Positions 45,277-54,378 of a DNA stretch of 64,000 nucleotides are shown here, in pieces (the first letter of the stretch is position 1; every line of letters begins with the position of its first letter). The DNA comes from JBIQJD01 sp044507695 (GTDB lineage Bacteria > Bacteroidota > Ignavibacteria > Ignavibacteriales > Ignavibacteriaceae): NCBI GenBank assembly GCA_044507695.1, contig JBIQJD010000009.1, positions 1 to 64,000 of the forward strand. Reading direction: 5' to 3'. A model generated the notes under the pieces. That model did no database searches. It had not been told where the DNA came from and worked only from the letters and a program-made list of their open reading frames with translations. The translations under genes were made by a program, and so were the position numbers.

Positions 45277-46368
45277 CTATTTCTTTTTTACCTTACCGTG
45301 AATTGCATAACCGACTCCAAGCTGATAGGCTCCTATAAAAATTTCACCTTCGAAGGGCATTACAGAATAAAAATCTACTATTTTGTTACTGAAATCCGGA
45401 ACTCTTAGCCATCTGTTTATATGAAAATAACTTATTGTTCCATGTTCCCCTACACAAAAAATTTTATTCATTTGTGTCCCCTTAATATCACTATATGAAT
45501 AATCTTCCCAATAAACAGGTGTCCAATTCATTCCGTTATATTTATATACTGCATTACCTGTCGAATAAATCTCATTTTCATTTACGCCCCACAATGCTTC
45601 ATTTCCGAATTTATAACCTCGTGGAATTCCGTCAATATTCACCAACCTGCAAGAGTCTAAATCTGTCCATATGCCATTGCTATATTTTGAAAAATAAAAC
45701 ATAGCCGTATCACCATAAACTTTATAGTTATAATATTTATTCATAAGAAATACTTCTCCATTTGGAGCGACATATATAGGACCTAATTCAGGAGCCACAG
45801 ATAGATCTCCTAAATATTTTCTTTCATCAAATGATACCTTTATCCATTGATTATTTATTTTGTGATACAAAGAACCATAATAACCGCAAGCCCAAAGATC
45901 AGATGGATTTCTCCCATGAATAAATTTTAAACCGCTTCCGAAAGGTAAATCCTCTTTTTGCCAATCAAATCCGTTATACCTTAAAATAAGAGCTTCTGTA
46001 TGCAGTACAGTGTCAATAATAATTTTAGATCCTGCTGCATAAACATCATTTTCAGAAAACCCGAAAACTGAAAGAACTTCATAATTAAATCCTAAATCAG
46101 GAGTAATACGATTCCAAACATTTCCATCCCATTTAAAAATTTCACCCTGTCCTGCAAGATTAAACCCTGCGATCCAAACACCTTGCGGTAAACTTCCCCA
46201 GATAGACCAGGGTACTATACCATATCCGTTTGGGTTTTTAAGTGTGTCTATTGTCCATTCATATTCTAAATATTGGTTATTGTTATCATCGGGAGGCGGT
46301 GGTTCAGTACTACAGCCCATGTAAAATAGGGTAATTACTAAAGAAATTAATGCAACTATATATCTCAT
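45277..46368 (-). CDS. Lipoprotein with beta-propeller-like repeats
   Basis: The 363-aa protein starts at the ATG 46368, which is preceded by GGAG and gives a proper lipoprotein signal (lipobox FYMGC, Cys19); an in-frame start at 46413 would add 15 residues that spoil it. After a Pro/Asn linker come repeated blades with the pattern W/V-x-GS/AG...ifkwdGnvW...: SIWGSLPQGVWIAGFN, VFGFSENDVYAAGSK, HGRNPSDLWACGYYG, WGVNENEIYSTGNAVYKYNG. Such proteins are often labelled glucosyltransferase or PSII-assembly-like, but only a propeller is visible. Function unknown. Confidence 0.8.
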   Translation of the reverse strand: MRYIVALISLVITLFYMGCSTEPPPPDDNNNQYLEYEWTIDTLKNPNGYGIVPWSIWGSLPQGVWIAGFNLAGQGEIFKWDGNVWNRITPDLGFNYEVLSVFGFSENDVYAAGSKIIIDTVLHTEALILRYNGFDWQKEDLPFGSGLKFIHGRNPSDLWACGYYGSLYHKINNQWIKVSFDERKYLGDLSVAPELGPIYVAPNGEVFLMNKYYNYKVYGDTAMFYFSKYSNGIWTDLDSCRLVNIDGIPRGYKFGNEALWGVNENEIYSTGNAVYKYNGMNWTPVYWEDYSYSDIKGTQMNKIFCVGEHGTISYFHINRWLRVPDFSNKIVDFYSVMPFEGEIFIGAYQLGVGYAIHGKVKKK

Positions 46369-46413
46369 TTTAGTAAAGACTCCAATTAAGTAAGAATCAG
46401 TATTTTTTATCAT

Positions 46414-46924
46414 GAGCCCTTCCTTGCTACTGTAGTATAGAGTACTTCTGTTTTAGAAACTGGTCATCTTCATCAATTCTTACGCGATTTATTTCCACCG
46501 GTGACTGATATAGGAGTTTAATTTCCCCGTGCTTTTTTGCATGATACCTATTCAAAATTTAATATTAAATTACTGCTATTAACGTGTCCAGTAGAAACTG
46601 CAAAAATAAATTTCGGTCAAAATAGAGTAACTTAATTTTTATGATCAATTCTCATTCTATTTTCCAAATGAACATAAATTAGATTGATGGAGAGTATAAA
46701 AATGGCAACTTTTGTAATGATTAAGAATTATCTCCCTGTTATTTCTCCCCAATATATTTATAACAAAAATCATTCCTAAAATAAAAATGATCATTTACGA
46801 AATATTTATTACTTATAAATTCCGGACCGGCAATTTTTACTTATAATATTAGGTGAAAGATATGATTTGTAATTTTTTTTTACACTTATTATGTAAAAAC
46901 TTCAATCAGTTCGCAAATTCCCAC
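46414..46924. other. Intergenic region between the propeller lipoprotein and hemN
   Basis: About 510 bp of very AT-rich sequence. No coding frame, RNA gene or strong repeat was recognised. The part near 46420-46520 should contain the promoter of the lipoprotein gene. No clear U-tract terminator for the heme operon was found on the minus strand just after hemN. Confidence 0.5.
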
Positions 46925-48301
46925 TCAAACTGTTCTTGAGTACTTTGCCGTATCTTCTTTCCGTTCAATATATCCGTCAAAGTTCATTGCTATATTGCGG
47001 ATGAGAAGCCTTCCCATATCTTTTACTTTTAATGAATGATCATTTAATTCAACAAGATTATCCGCTTCCATTTCTTTAAGATTATTCAATCCGTTTGAAA
47101 AATATTCTTTGAAATTAATTTTATATTTATTCTCCACTGCCTGAAAATCGAGTTCAAAATCACACATGAGCCGCATAATAACATAACGCCTGAGTTTATC
47201 ATCTTCGCTCAGGTAATATCCTTTGGCGGTTGGCAGAGTTTCATTATCAATCGCGTGGAAGTATTCTTTTTCTGTCTTATAATTCTGAGCGTAAATATTA
47301 TCAAGCTGGCTTATCGCAGTAATTCCCATTGCGTAAAGATCAGCATCAGCGTTTGTTGAGTAACCCTGGAAGTTCCTGTATAGTTTTTTCTCCCTATAAG
47401 CAATTGCAAGATCATCATCCGGTTTTGAGAAATGATCCATCCCTATAAACACATAACCTGCATCCGTTAGTTTTTCAATTGTCATTTTCAGAATGTTCAG
47501 TTTGATTTCCGCGGCGGGAATATCTTCCGGATGAATGAGCGCCATGTGTTTTTTCATCCATGGAACGTGCGCATAATTAAACACCGCAATTCTATCCGGT
47601 GAAATATCTATAACCTTATCAACAGTATCCGCAAATGATTCAAGCGTCTGGAAAGGAAGCCCGTACATCAAATCAAGATTTATACTGCTGAAACCCAGTT
47701 CGCGCACCCATTGAACAGTCTGCCGCGTAATATCCTCCGGCTGAACACGGTTAACGGCTTTCTGTACTTTTTCATTAAAATCCTGTACGCCCATGCTGAT
47801 GCGGTTAAATCCGTTGTTTCTTAAAGCTTCAAGATGTTCCTTTGTTAATCCGCGCGGATCAATCTCACAGCTATTTTCTGAATTCTCTCTAAAGTTAAAT
47901 GATGATTGAATGTAAGATGTTAAATCGGCTATTTCATCAGGATTAAGATGCGTTGGTGTTCCGCCTCCCCAGTGAAGCTGTGAAACTTTTCTATCAACCA
48001 GCAGATAACTGCGCAGCAAATCCATTTCTTTTTTTATGTAGCGGATATATTCTCTGACTCTATCACGGTTGCGTGTAATTATCATGTTGCATCCGCAGAA
48101 ATAGCAAAGTGTATCGCAGTACGGCAGATGATAATAAAGTGAAAGATCGGGAAGATGTTCACCGTAATTAGTTTTTATGATTTCATCAAGATAATTCTCA
48201 GCGGTAAAACTATCATTAAAATGAGGCGCGGTTGGATAGCTTGTGTACCGCGGTCCCGGTTTATCATACTTCTTAAATTTTTTTAAATCAACTTCAAACA
48301 T
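46925..48301 (-). CDS. hemN: Oxygen-independent coproporphyrinogen III oxidase
   Basis: The 458-aa radical SAM enzyme converts coproporphyrinogen III to protoporphyrinogen IX without oxygen. The iron-sulfur motif CxxxCxxC is at Cys62, Cys66 and Cys69, followed by Cys71 (GCN), as in true HemN. YTSYPTAPHF, LHWGGGTPTHL, CEIDPRG, NGFNRISMGVQDF and LDLMYGLPFQT are typical. The HemN C-terminal domain is present, arguing against a HemW-like protein. It is the last gene of the heme operon, 160 bp after hemE. Confidence 0.97.
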   Translation of the reverse strand: MFEVDLKKFKKYDKPGPRYTSYPTAPHFNDSFTAENYLDEIIKTNYGEHLPDLSLYYHLPYCDTLCYFCGCNMIITRNRDRVREYIRYIKKEMDLLRSYLLVDRKVSQLHWGGGTPTHLNPDEIADLTSYIQSSFNFRENSENSCEIDPRGLTKEHLEALRNNGFNRISMGVQDFNEKVQKAVNRVQPEDITRQTVQWVRELGFSSINLDLMYGLPFQTLESFADTVDKVIDISPDRIAVFNYAHVPWMKKHMALIHPEDIPAAEIKLNILKMTIEKLTDAGYVFIGMDHFSKPDDDLAIAYREKKLYRNFQGYSTNADADLYAMGITAISQLDNIYAQNYKTEKEYFHAIDNETLPTAKGYYLSEDDKLRRYVIMRLMCDFELDFQAVENKYKINFKEYFSNGLNNLKEMEADNLVELNDHSLKVKDMGRLLIRNIAMNFDGYIERKEDTAKYSRTV

Positions 48302-48346
48302 GTTTAATCCAATGAATAATTAACAATTATAAATTAACAATTAAGA

Positions 48347-48462
48347 ATAGGTAAAAAGGTATAGGGTATAGGGAAATAGGGAAATAACAAATTCAAATGC
48401 CAATATATCCACCCTATATACCCTTATACCATTTTACCCTTATACCCTTATACCCTTATAAC
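48347..48462. repeat. Inverted TATACC-type repeat arms between hemE and hemN
   Basis: A purine-rich arm at 48347-48386 (repeats of GGTATAGG and GGGAAATA) faces a pyrimidine-rich arm at 48410-48457 (repeats of ACCCTTATACCCTTA). Together they can form a long imperfect hairpin in the hemE-hemN spacer. The same kind of sequence continues into the last codons of hemE. A sister element lies on the other side of hemE at 49515-49715. Confidence 0.65.
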
Positions 48463-49499
48463 TAATACCCTGTACCTTTCTTTACAACTTCAACCAGATA
48501 CTTTGCATTTTCCGGATTTACATCAGGTAAAATTCCGTGGCCGAGATTAAACACATGTCCGCTTCCTTCACCGAATGATTGAAGCACCCTTACTGCTTCT
48601 TCTTTTATTTTTTCTTTTGATCCATATAGAACTGTTGGGTCAAGATTTCCCTGCAATGCAACTTTATCACCAATTATGCTTCGTACTTTACCTATATCCA
48701 TTGTCCAATCAAGTCCTATTACATCAGCTCCGGTTTTTGCAAGCTCTTCCATCTTATAATGAACTCCTTTTGCAAAAAGAATAACAGGTTCATCTTTTCT
48801 TTTAATAAGGCTGATTATTTTCTCCATATACTGAAGTGAAAATTCAGCAAAATCCTTTTGTGAAAGAATGCCGCCCCACGTGTCAAATATCTGCACAGCA
48901 TTAGCACCCGCTTCAATCTTTGCTGAAAGATATGAAGCAACTGCATCCGCAAGTTTATCAAGAACTTCGTGTGCAAGAGCGGGATTATTATAGATTAATT
49001 TTTTTATCTCCGAAAAATTCTTTGAACCTTTTCCTTCAACCATGTAGGTTAGTAAAGTCCACGGTGAGCCCGCAAAACCAATCAATGGAACTCTTCCGTT
49101 CAATTCTTTTTTTGTAAGATAAACTGCATCAAGAACATATTTAAGATCTTTTTCCGGTTCAATTATTTTTAATTGTTTTGCATCATCCTTAGTTCTGATT
49201 GGTTTATGAAACACCGGGCCTTTACCTTCATTCATTTCAAGATGCATTCCCATTGCTTCCGGAATTACAAGGATATCTGAAAACAAAATTGCGGCATCAA
49301 CTCCAATTATATCAACAGGTTGAATTGTAACTTCTGCAGCAAGCTCAGGTGTTTTGCACATTGTAAGAAAATCAGCTTTCTCACGTACTGCTCTGTACTG
49401 CGGTAAATATCTGCCTGCCTGGCGCATTATCCAAATGGGAGTACGCTCAACCGGTTGTCTTTTGCATGCTCTTAAAAATAAATCGTTCTGTAAATTCAC
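48462..49499 (-). CDS. hemE: Uroporphyrinogen decarboxylase
   Basis: The 345-aa enzyme converts uroporphyrinogen III to coproporphyrinogen III. Signature segments: ERTPIWIMRQAGRYLPQYR, GFAGSPWTLLTYMVEG, IFDTWGGILS, QGNLDPTVLYG and VFNLGHGILPDVNPEN. All active-site motifs are intact. The last residues (KKGTGY and stop) are encoded by sequence of the same GGTACAGGGTAT type as the neighbouring intergenic repeat, suggesting that the repeat has grown into the 3' end of the gene. Confidence 0.97.
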   Translation of the reverse strand: MNLQNDLFLRACKRQPVERTPIWIMRQAGRYLPQYRAVREKADFLTMCKTPELAAEVTIQPVDIIGVDAAILFSDILVIPEAMGMHLEMNEGKGPVFHKPIRTKDDAKQLKIIEPEKDLKYVLDAVYLTKKELNGRVPLIGFAGSPWTLLTYMVEGKGSKNFSEIKKLIYNNPALAHEVLDKLADAVASYLSAKIEAGANAVQIFDTWGGILSQKDFAEFSLQYMEKIISLIKRKDEPVILFAKGVHYKMEELAKTGADVIGLDWTMDIGKVRSIIGDKVALQGNLDPTVLYGSKEKIKEEAVRVLQSFGEGSGHVFNLGHGILPDVNPENAKYLVEVVKKGTGY

Positions 49500-49514
49500 G
49501 TTTGTTCCTTTATG

Positions 49515-49715
49515 AGTTTAGGGGATAGTGGTATAGGATATAATAGGTACAGGGTATAAGGTATACGGTATAGAGTTTAATGTTTAATTGGTCCATAATT
49601 TTGTTTTATACCTTATAGTTACTTTCAATTAGATAAATTCAAAAAAAACACTTCAAAATTTCTTATCGCGTATACCTTATTACTATATACCTTATACCTA
49701 TATACCTTATTCACT
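49515..49715. repeat. Inverted TATACC-type repeat arms between tetR-hemD and hemE
   Basis: The left arm at 49515-49578 repeats GGTATA, GGTACAGGG and AAGGTATACGG. The right arm at 49670-49715 repeats TATACCTTA and CCTATATACC. The arms are complementary in a low-complexity way and enclose about 90 bp of AT-rich sequence. The element separates hemD from hemE by 220 bp in an otherwise tight operon. Confidence 0.65.
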
Positions 49716-49719
49716 ACCC

Positions 49720-51120
49720 TCATCCACGCTTGTAATATTCAATTATTGCTTTTGTTAATCCTTCAATTGTAAACTCTGATGGCATAATGTTTACTTCAAC
49801 ATTTCGGTTTTCAATTGCTGCACGTGTGGTTGGACCAATTGCCGCAACATCAAAACCGGTGAAATATTTAACGGGATTTGTGATGTTCAGTATCTGTAGA
49901 AAATTCTCAAAGGTTGAAGGAGAAGTGAAGATAAACAAGTCAGGCTTTCTTCTGTTAAGTTTTTCAAGATGAAGTTTTATATTTTCAAAAGAAGGAAGTG
50001 TTACGTTGTAAACCGGAGCAGTTTTTATCAACGCGCCTTTTTCCTGAAGCACCTTGGGAAGTTCTTCTCTTCCGATTACACTGCGCGGAATAAAAATTAA
50101 TTTTCCTTTAAGATTATGAGTTGATAATTCATTAATAACGCCTTCAGCGCTGAATTTGGAAGGAATAAAATTAACCGGGATTTTATATTTCTCGCAAACG
50201 CCGGCCGTTTTATTTCCAACGGCAACTACTTTAAGTTTTGAAAAATCAATCTGCTTGTTTAACTCTTCACATCTCCTGCTGAACATGCTTACCGCGTGTG
50301 CAGAAGTAAAAATTATATAATTGATTTTATCTGCCTGTTCAATCACTTCATCAAACTGCTGCCAGCTTTTAGGCGGAACAATTTCAAGCGTTGGAAAAAT
50401 TATTACATCCGCACCAAGCTCGCGGAAAATCTCCGCTGATTCTTTTGATTGTTCAACCGTTCTTGTAATAACAATTAATTTATTTTTTAACGGAAGCATA
50501 TTTTTTGTATCAAAGCCGGCGAGCAATCCGTGAAGCACGAAATCAAAAATCTTCTCACGCTCGGTAAGCATTTGTTCTTCATTAATATTCTGTTCAATTC
50601 CTCTTTCAACTGCGGCGTAAATGCTTCCCAATATCAAATCAATTGCAAAATCATCTTCTATTGATCTGAATATATTTTCATTCTTGCCTGAAACAACGAT
50701 TGTGCGCAGAAGATTCCGCAAATCTTTTTCAAGCTCAACAAGTTCGGCGCAAAATTCATTTTTATCTTTAAGTGATTCTTTTCTGTACATGAGGAAAAAA
50801 TTATTGTATTTCATCATGAACATATAAAGATGAATTATGAATGATCTTAGCGAATAAAGACTGCTCATATCTCCTTTTATTTTTTCACGCAGGGATGAAT
50901 TAAGTTTTTCCATCCGCATCTTCATTATTGAAAAATAAAGGTCTTCTTTTGAAGTGAAGTAATTATAAACGGTACCCTTTGCAATTGATGCAAGCTTTGC
51001 AACTTCATCAACCATTACTTCATGATATTTTTTGCGTGAAAATAAGCCCGATGCAGCTTCAAGTATCCGCTGCCGTTTTAAAAGTTTTTTTGCTTCTTTA
51101 TTTTGTAGTGATCTATCCAT
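49720..51120 (-). CDS. hemD: TetR-type regulator fused to uroporphyrinogen-III synthase
   Basis: This 466-aa single frame contains two proteins. Residues 1-205 form a full TetR/AcrR-family repressor: helix-turn-helix at about 16-62 (QRILEAASGLFSRKKYHEV, IAKGTVYNYFTSKEDLYFSI) plus an all-helical ligand/dimer domain. From about 212 a complete HemD domain follows (KLIVITRTVEQSKESAEIFRELGADVIIFPTLEI, INYIIFTSAHAV, VVAVGNKTA, DLFIFTSPSTFENF, VAAIGPTTRAAI), closing hydroxymethylbilane to uroporphyrinogen III. No internal stop or ribosome site separates them. It begins 3 bp after hemC. The fusion suggests heme-pathway sensing tied to regulation, but this is inference. Confidence 0.92.
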   Translation of the reverse strand: MDRSLQNKEAKKLLKRQRILEAASGLFSRKKYHEVMVDEVAKLASIAKGTVYNYFTSKEDLYFSIMKMRMEKLNSSLREKIKGDMSSLYSLRSFIIHLYMFMMKYNNFFLMYRKESLKDKNEFCAELVELEKDLRNLLRTIVVSGKNENIFRSIEDDFAIDLILGSIYAAVERGIEQNINEEQMLTEREKIFDFVLHGLLAGFDTKNMLPLKNKLIVITRTVEQSKESAEIFRELGADVIIFPTLEIVPPKSWQQFDEVIEQADKINYIIFTSAHAVSMFSRRCEELNKQIDFSKLKVVAVGNKTAGVCEKYKIPVNFIPSKFSAEGVINELSTHNLKGKLIFIPRSVIGREELPKVLQEKGALIKTAPVYNVTLPSFENIKLHLEKLNRRKPDLFIFTSPSTFENFLQILNITNPVKYFTGFDVAAIGPTTRAAIENRNVEVNIMPSEFTIEGLTKAIIEYYKRG

Positions 51121-51123
51121 TGT

Positions 51124-52062
51124 TTACTTGAGTCTTGCAGTCTTATAAATTTCATCAAGAATTTCTTTTGCGCCGGCTTTTAATAAATCTTTTGCAAGTG
51201 CTCTGCCGATTTTTTCAGCTTCAGATTTTTTCCCTTTTACTTTTTTTCTGAAAGTTAATGTACCGTCAATATTTCCAACTATTGCATCAAGATATAATCC
51301 GTTTGATTTTACTTCTGCAAAAGCTCCGATTGGAACCTGGCATCCGCCTTCAAGAGTTCTGAGCAGTTCACGTTCAGCAAGTACCGCGCGGTATGTGTTT
51401 TCATCATGAATTGCCTGAAGAATTTCAGTAACCGTTTTGTTATCAGTGCGAGTTTCAATTCCAAGAGCGCCCTGCCCAACTGCTGAAAGTATATCTTCTT
51501 TATCAATTATTGATGAAATATATTTTGTGAGTTTTAAGCGCTCAACTCCAGCACGTGCAAGGATAATTGCATCCCAATCAGAATCCAAAAAAGTTTTTAT
51601 TCTGGTAGGAACATTTCCGCGTAACTCTTTAACCTGAATATCCGGACGCACATGAAGAAGCTGGCTTCTTCTTCTTAAAGAGCCTGTGGCAACAATTGCG
51701 TTTTCTTTTAAAGTGTGAATTGTAGTTCCTTTTTTGCGTGCAATTAAAACATCTTCAACAGGGTGGCGTTTTGTTACTGCAGTTAACTGCAATCCATCAG
51801 GCAGTTTTGTTTGAAGATCTTTTAAACTGTGAACAGCAAGATCAATTTTTTTGTTAAGCAGTTCTGTTTCAAGTTCTTTGGTGAATAAACTTTTATCACC
51901 AATTTTAGATAAAGCAACATCAAGAATTTTATCCCCTTTTGTTTTGATTATCTTTATCTCAACAGAAATATCTTTTGAAACTTTTTGAAGTTCTTTCTTA
52001 ACAAAATTTGCCTGCCATAAAGCAAGCTCACTGCCGCGTGAACCAATAATTATTTTTTGCAT
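51124..52062 (-). CDS. hemC: Hydroxymethylbilane synthase (porphobilinogen deaminase)
   Basis: The 312-aa enzyme polymerises four porphobilinogens. It begins IIIGSRGSELALWQANFV and has the substrate-contact segments LAVHSLKDLQTKLP, VATGSLRRRSQLLHVRPDI and LRGNVPTRI. The dipyrromethane cofactor cysteine is Cys241 in TLEGGCQVPIGA. Length is standard. It lies 24 bp after hemA and 3 bp before the tetR-hemD fusion. Confidence 0.97.
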   Translation of the reverse strand: MQKIIIGSRGSELALWQANFVKKELQKVSKDISVEIKIIKTKGDKILDVALSKIGDKSLFTKELETELLNKKIDLAVHSLKDLQTKLPDGLQLTAVTKRHPVEDVLIARKKGTTIHTLKENAIVATGSLRRRSQLLHVRPDIQVKELRGNVPTRIKTFLDSDWDAIILARAGVERLKLTKYISSIIDKEDILSAVGQGALGIETRTDNKTVTEILQAIHDENTYRAVLAERELLRTLEGGCQVPIGAFAEVKSNGLYLDAIVGNIDGTLTFRKKVKGKKSEAEKIGRALAKDLLKAGAKEILDEIYKTARLK

Positions 52063-52086
52063 AAACTTTTTAATAATTGAACACTT

Positions 52087-53364
52087 TTATTTGCTGTTAT
52101 TTTCTTTTTTATCTATTCCGAACAACTCTCTTATTATACTAATTCTTGCTGCTTCATCACCCATTGTTCCGGAATCACCAAATTTTTTTAACTCAACTGT
52201 AGGATGATGCAGAATTTTATTGATGATTCTTTTTGTAACAATTTCAAGTTTCTCCTGGTCTTCAGGCGAGAATCTGTTTTTGTTCTTTTCAACTTCTTCA
52301 GCGCGGATAGCTTCAAAATAATCACGCAGATTTTTTATTGTTGGTGCGGCTTCAAGTGAATTAAACCAGTTGAAGAATGCATTCACTTCCTCATTTATTA
52401 TCGCTTCAACTTTTGGAATTTCTGATTTTCTTTTTGCCAGGTTTTGTTCAACAATAATGTTTAGTGAATCAATATCATTATAAAAAACGTAATCAATATT
52501 TTTTACACGGGGATCAATATCTCTCGGTATTGCAATATCCATCAGAACAAGTGATTCATAATTTCTTTTATTCATTACCGCCGTAATATCTTCTCTTGAT
52601 ATAATCAGATCAGGGGAACTTGTTGCACTTAAAATTATATCGTACTCATGAAGTGAATCTTTAAAATTCCCGAACGGAACCATCTTTGCATTTAAAGATG
52701 CAGCAAGCTTTTCAGCTCTTTCAACTGTGCGGTTTGTAATTGTTAATTTGCCGATTCCCCTGTCTCTTAAATGTTTTGCTGCAATTTCTCCGGTTTCACC
52801 CGCGCCAATAACAAGCGCTGATTTTTTTGAAAGACTGGAAAATATTTTTTCAATCAACTGAACAGCAGCAAATGAAACTGTTACAGCGCCTTCACTAATT
52901 TCTGTCTCGGTAATTGCGCGCCTGGCTGCTCTTGTAGCATAATCAAAAACACGTTTTAGAACAAAGCCTGAGAATTGTTCTTCTTCTGCAATCTGAAAAG
53001 AATCTTTTACTTGTTTAAATATCTGGTTATCACCAATCAGCAGAGAATCAATTCCCGTAATTACATGAAACAGGTGAACAACTGCGCTGCGTGAATTAAA
53101 TGTTTGAAAGTGTTCCTGGGTTACGCCGTTATTATTTTTTTCTTTGCTCAGAAAATTTTCTAATTCGGCATGAGTCAGATTTTGTTTTAAAGGAATACCG
53201 TACATCTCTGTTCGGTTGCAGGTTGATACAACCAATCCTTCTGAGAACAGTTCCTGTTTCAGCTTTTTGATTAAACTCCGGATTTCATCTTCGCTTAGAT
53301 GAAGCGCTTCCCGCAGTTCAACAGGCGCTGTTTTATGGTTTATAGATATTCCAAGTAAGTTCAT
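52087..53364 (-). CDS. hemA: Glutamyl-tRNA reductase
   Basis: The 425-aa first enzyme of C5-pathway heme synthesis reduces glutamyl-tRNA to glutamate-1-semialdehyde. It shows ISINHKTAPVELRE, the catalytic Cys49 in VVSTCNRTEMY, LIGDNQIFKQVKDSF, the NADPH-binding VIGAGETGEIAAKHL and the long spinal helix followed by a C-terminal dimerisation domain. It follows hemX by 1 bp. The partner aminomutase gene hemL and the hemB gene are not in this window. Confidence 0.97.
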   Translation of the reverse strand: MNLLGISINHKTAPVELREALHLSEDEIRSLIKKLKQELFSEGLVVSTCNRTEMYGIPLKQNLTHAELENFLSKEKNNNGVTQEHFQTFNSRSAVVHLFHVITGIDSLLIGDNQIFKQVKDSFQIAEEEQFSGFVLKRVFDYATRAARRAITETEISEGAVTVSFAAVQLIEKIFSSLSKKSALVIGAGETGEIAAKHLRDRGIGKLTITNRTVERAEKLAASLNAKMVPFGNFKDSLHEYDIILSATSSPDLIISREDITAVMNKRNYESLVLMDIAIPRDIDPRVKNIDYVFYNDIDSLNIIVEQNLAKRKSEIPKVEAIINEEVNAFFNWFNSLEAAPTIKNLRDYFEAIRAEEVEKNKNRFSPEDQEKLEIVTKRIINKILHHPTVELKKFGDSGTMGDEAARISIIRELFGIDKKENNSK

Positions 53365-53365
53365 A

Positions 53366-54190
53366 TCAATAGAATGAATGAAAACTCATTGACAAAAAAT
53401 TTGTAACTGCTGTAGATAAAATTGCCAGCACAAATCCAAGTATTGAAAAAAGAACAACTTTTTTCCCGCGCCACTTGCCTGTAATTTTAAATACAATTCC
53501 GGCACCGTAAATAATCCATGCAAGTGAAGTACCAATTAATTTCGGATCAGCAAATGAAAAATCAGGAAACGCTTTTGGCAGCCAGATTATGCCAATAACA
53601 ATTGCAACTGTCAGCAGCACAAATCCAATTACCGCTGAATAGAAACTCAGCTTCTCAAGAACTTCAAGATTCGGCAGGCGGTTGAAAATCAATCCGAACT
53701 TATTCAGCTTTATTTCTTTATAAAGCATTAAATATAGAAATCCGTATACTGCCGAAATTGTAATTCCGGAATAACCAAGCAATGCGCTGAATACATGAGA
53801 GCCAAGCAGATTGCTTCTTAAAACATCCTTAACTTCAACAAGATCCTGGATAAATAATGATGAAATTATTTGAAAGATCATTGAGAAGATTATAATGAAC
53901 GGGCCTGTTCCGCGGATATCTGTTAATAATTCCAGAATGAAATATGAAAAGCTGACAGAGAAAGCCAGCACTGTGAAAATCTCAAAAACATTTGTTATCG
54001 GAGGATGATCAAATTCAATTGTGCGCAGAATTAAATAAATGCAATGAATGAGCAGCGTTAGAAAAAGAAATAATCTTTTAGAGTGAACCAATCCTTTTCG
54101 CGCTTTTGTAAAATCATATGAGTAAATTACAAATGTGGTGATGTACAAAAGCGGCAGAAAGAAATTGAAAAAATCTATCGCAGAATTCAT
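53366..54190 (-). CDS. hemX: HemX/CcsA-type membrane protein
   Basis: The 274-aa protein has about eight hydrophobic helices and matches the cytochrome c assembly (CcsA/HemX) family: SKRLFLFLTLLIHCIYLILRTIEFDHPPITNVFEIFTVLAFSVSFSYFI. The tryptophan-rich heme-handling motif of true CcsA (WGxxWxWD type) is not seen, which favours HemX, the membrane protein encoded before hemA in Bacillus that influences glutamyl-tRNA reductase level. It is the first gene of the heme operon and ends 1 bp before hemA. Confidence 0.87.
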   Translation of the reverse strand: MNSAIDFFNFFLPLLYITTFVIYSYDFTKARKGLVHSKRLFLFLTLLIHCIYLILRTIEFDHPPITNVFEIFTVLAFSVSFSYFILELLTDIRGTGPFIIIFSMIFQIISSLFIQDLVEVKDVLRSNLLGSHVFSALLGYSGITISAVYGFLYLMLYKEIKLNKFGLIFNRLPNLEVLEKLSFYSAVIGFVLLTVAIVIGIIWLPKAFPDFSFADPKLIGTSLAWIIYGAGIVFKITGKWRGKKVVLFSILGFVLAILSTAVTNFLSMSFHSFY

Positions 54191-54378
54191 TTTTTTTCCG
54201 GAAAACTTTATTGTTAATCTGCCGTAAAGCAGTTTCCTTTAAAGCCAGATAATTCTAAAAAATAATCTGACTTGCTGGTTCAAAAATAAATTTTATAAGA
54301 ATAAACAGCAAGATAAATTTTTGACTCAGAAGTCAAAGCTGTGGGTTTCCTTTAAATTTTAATTAAAATGGAGCATTT

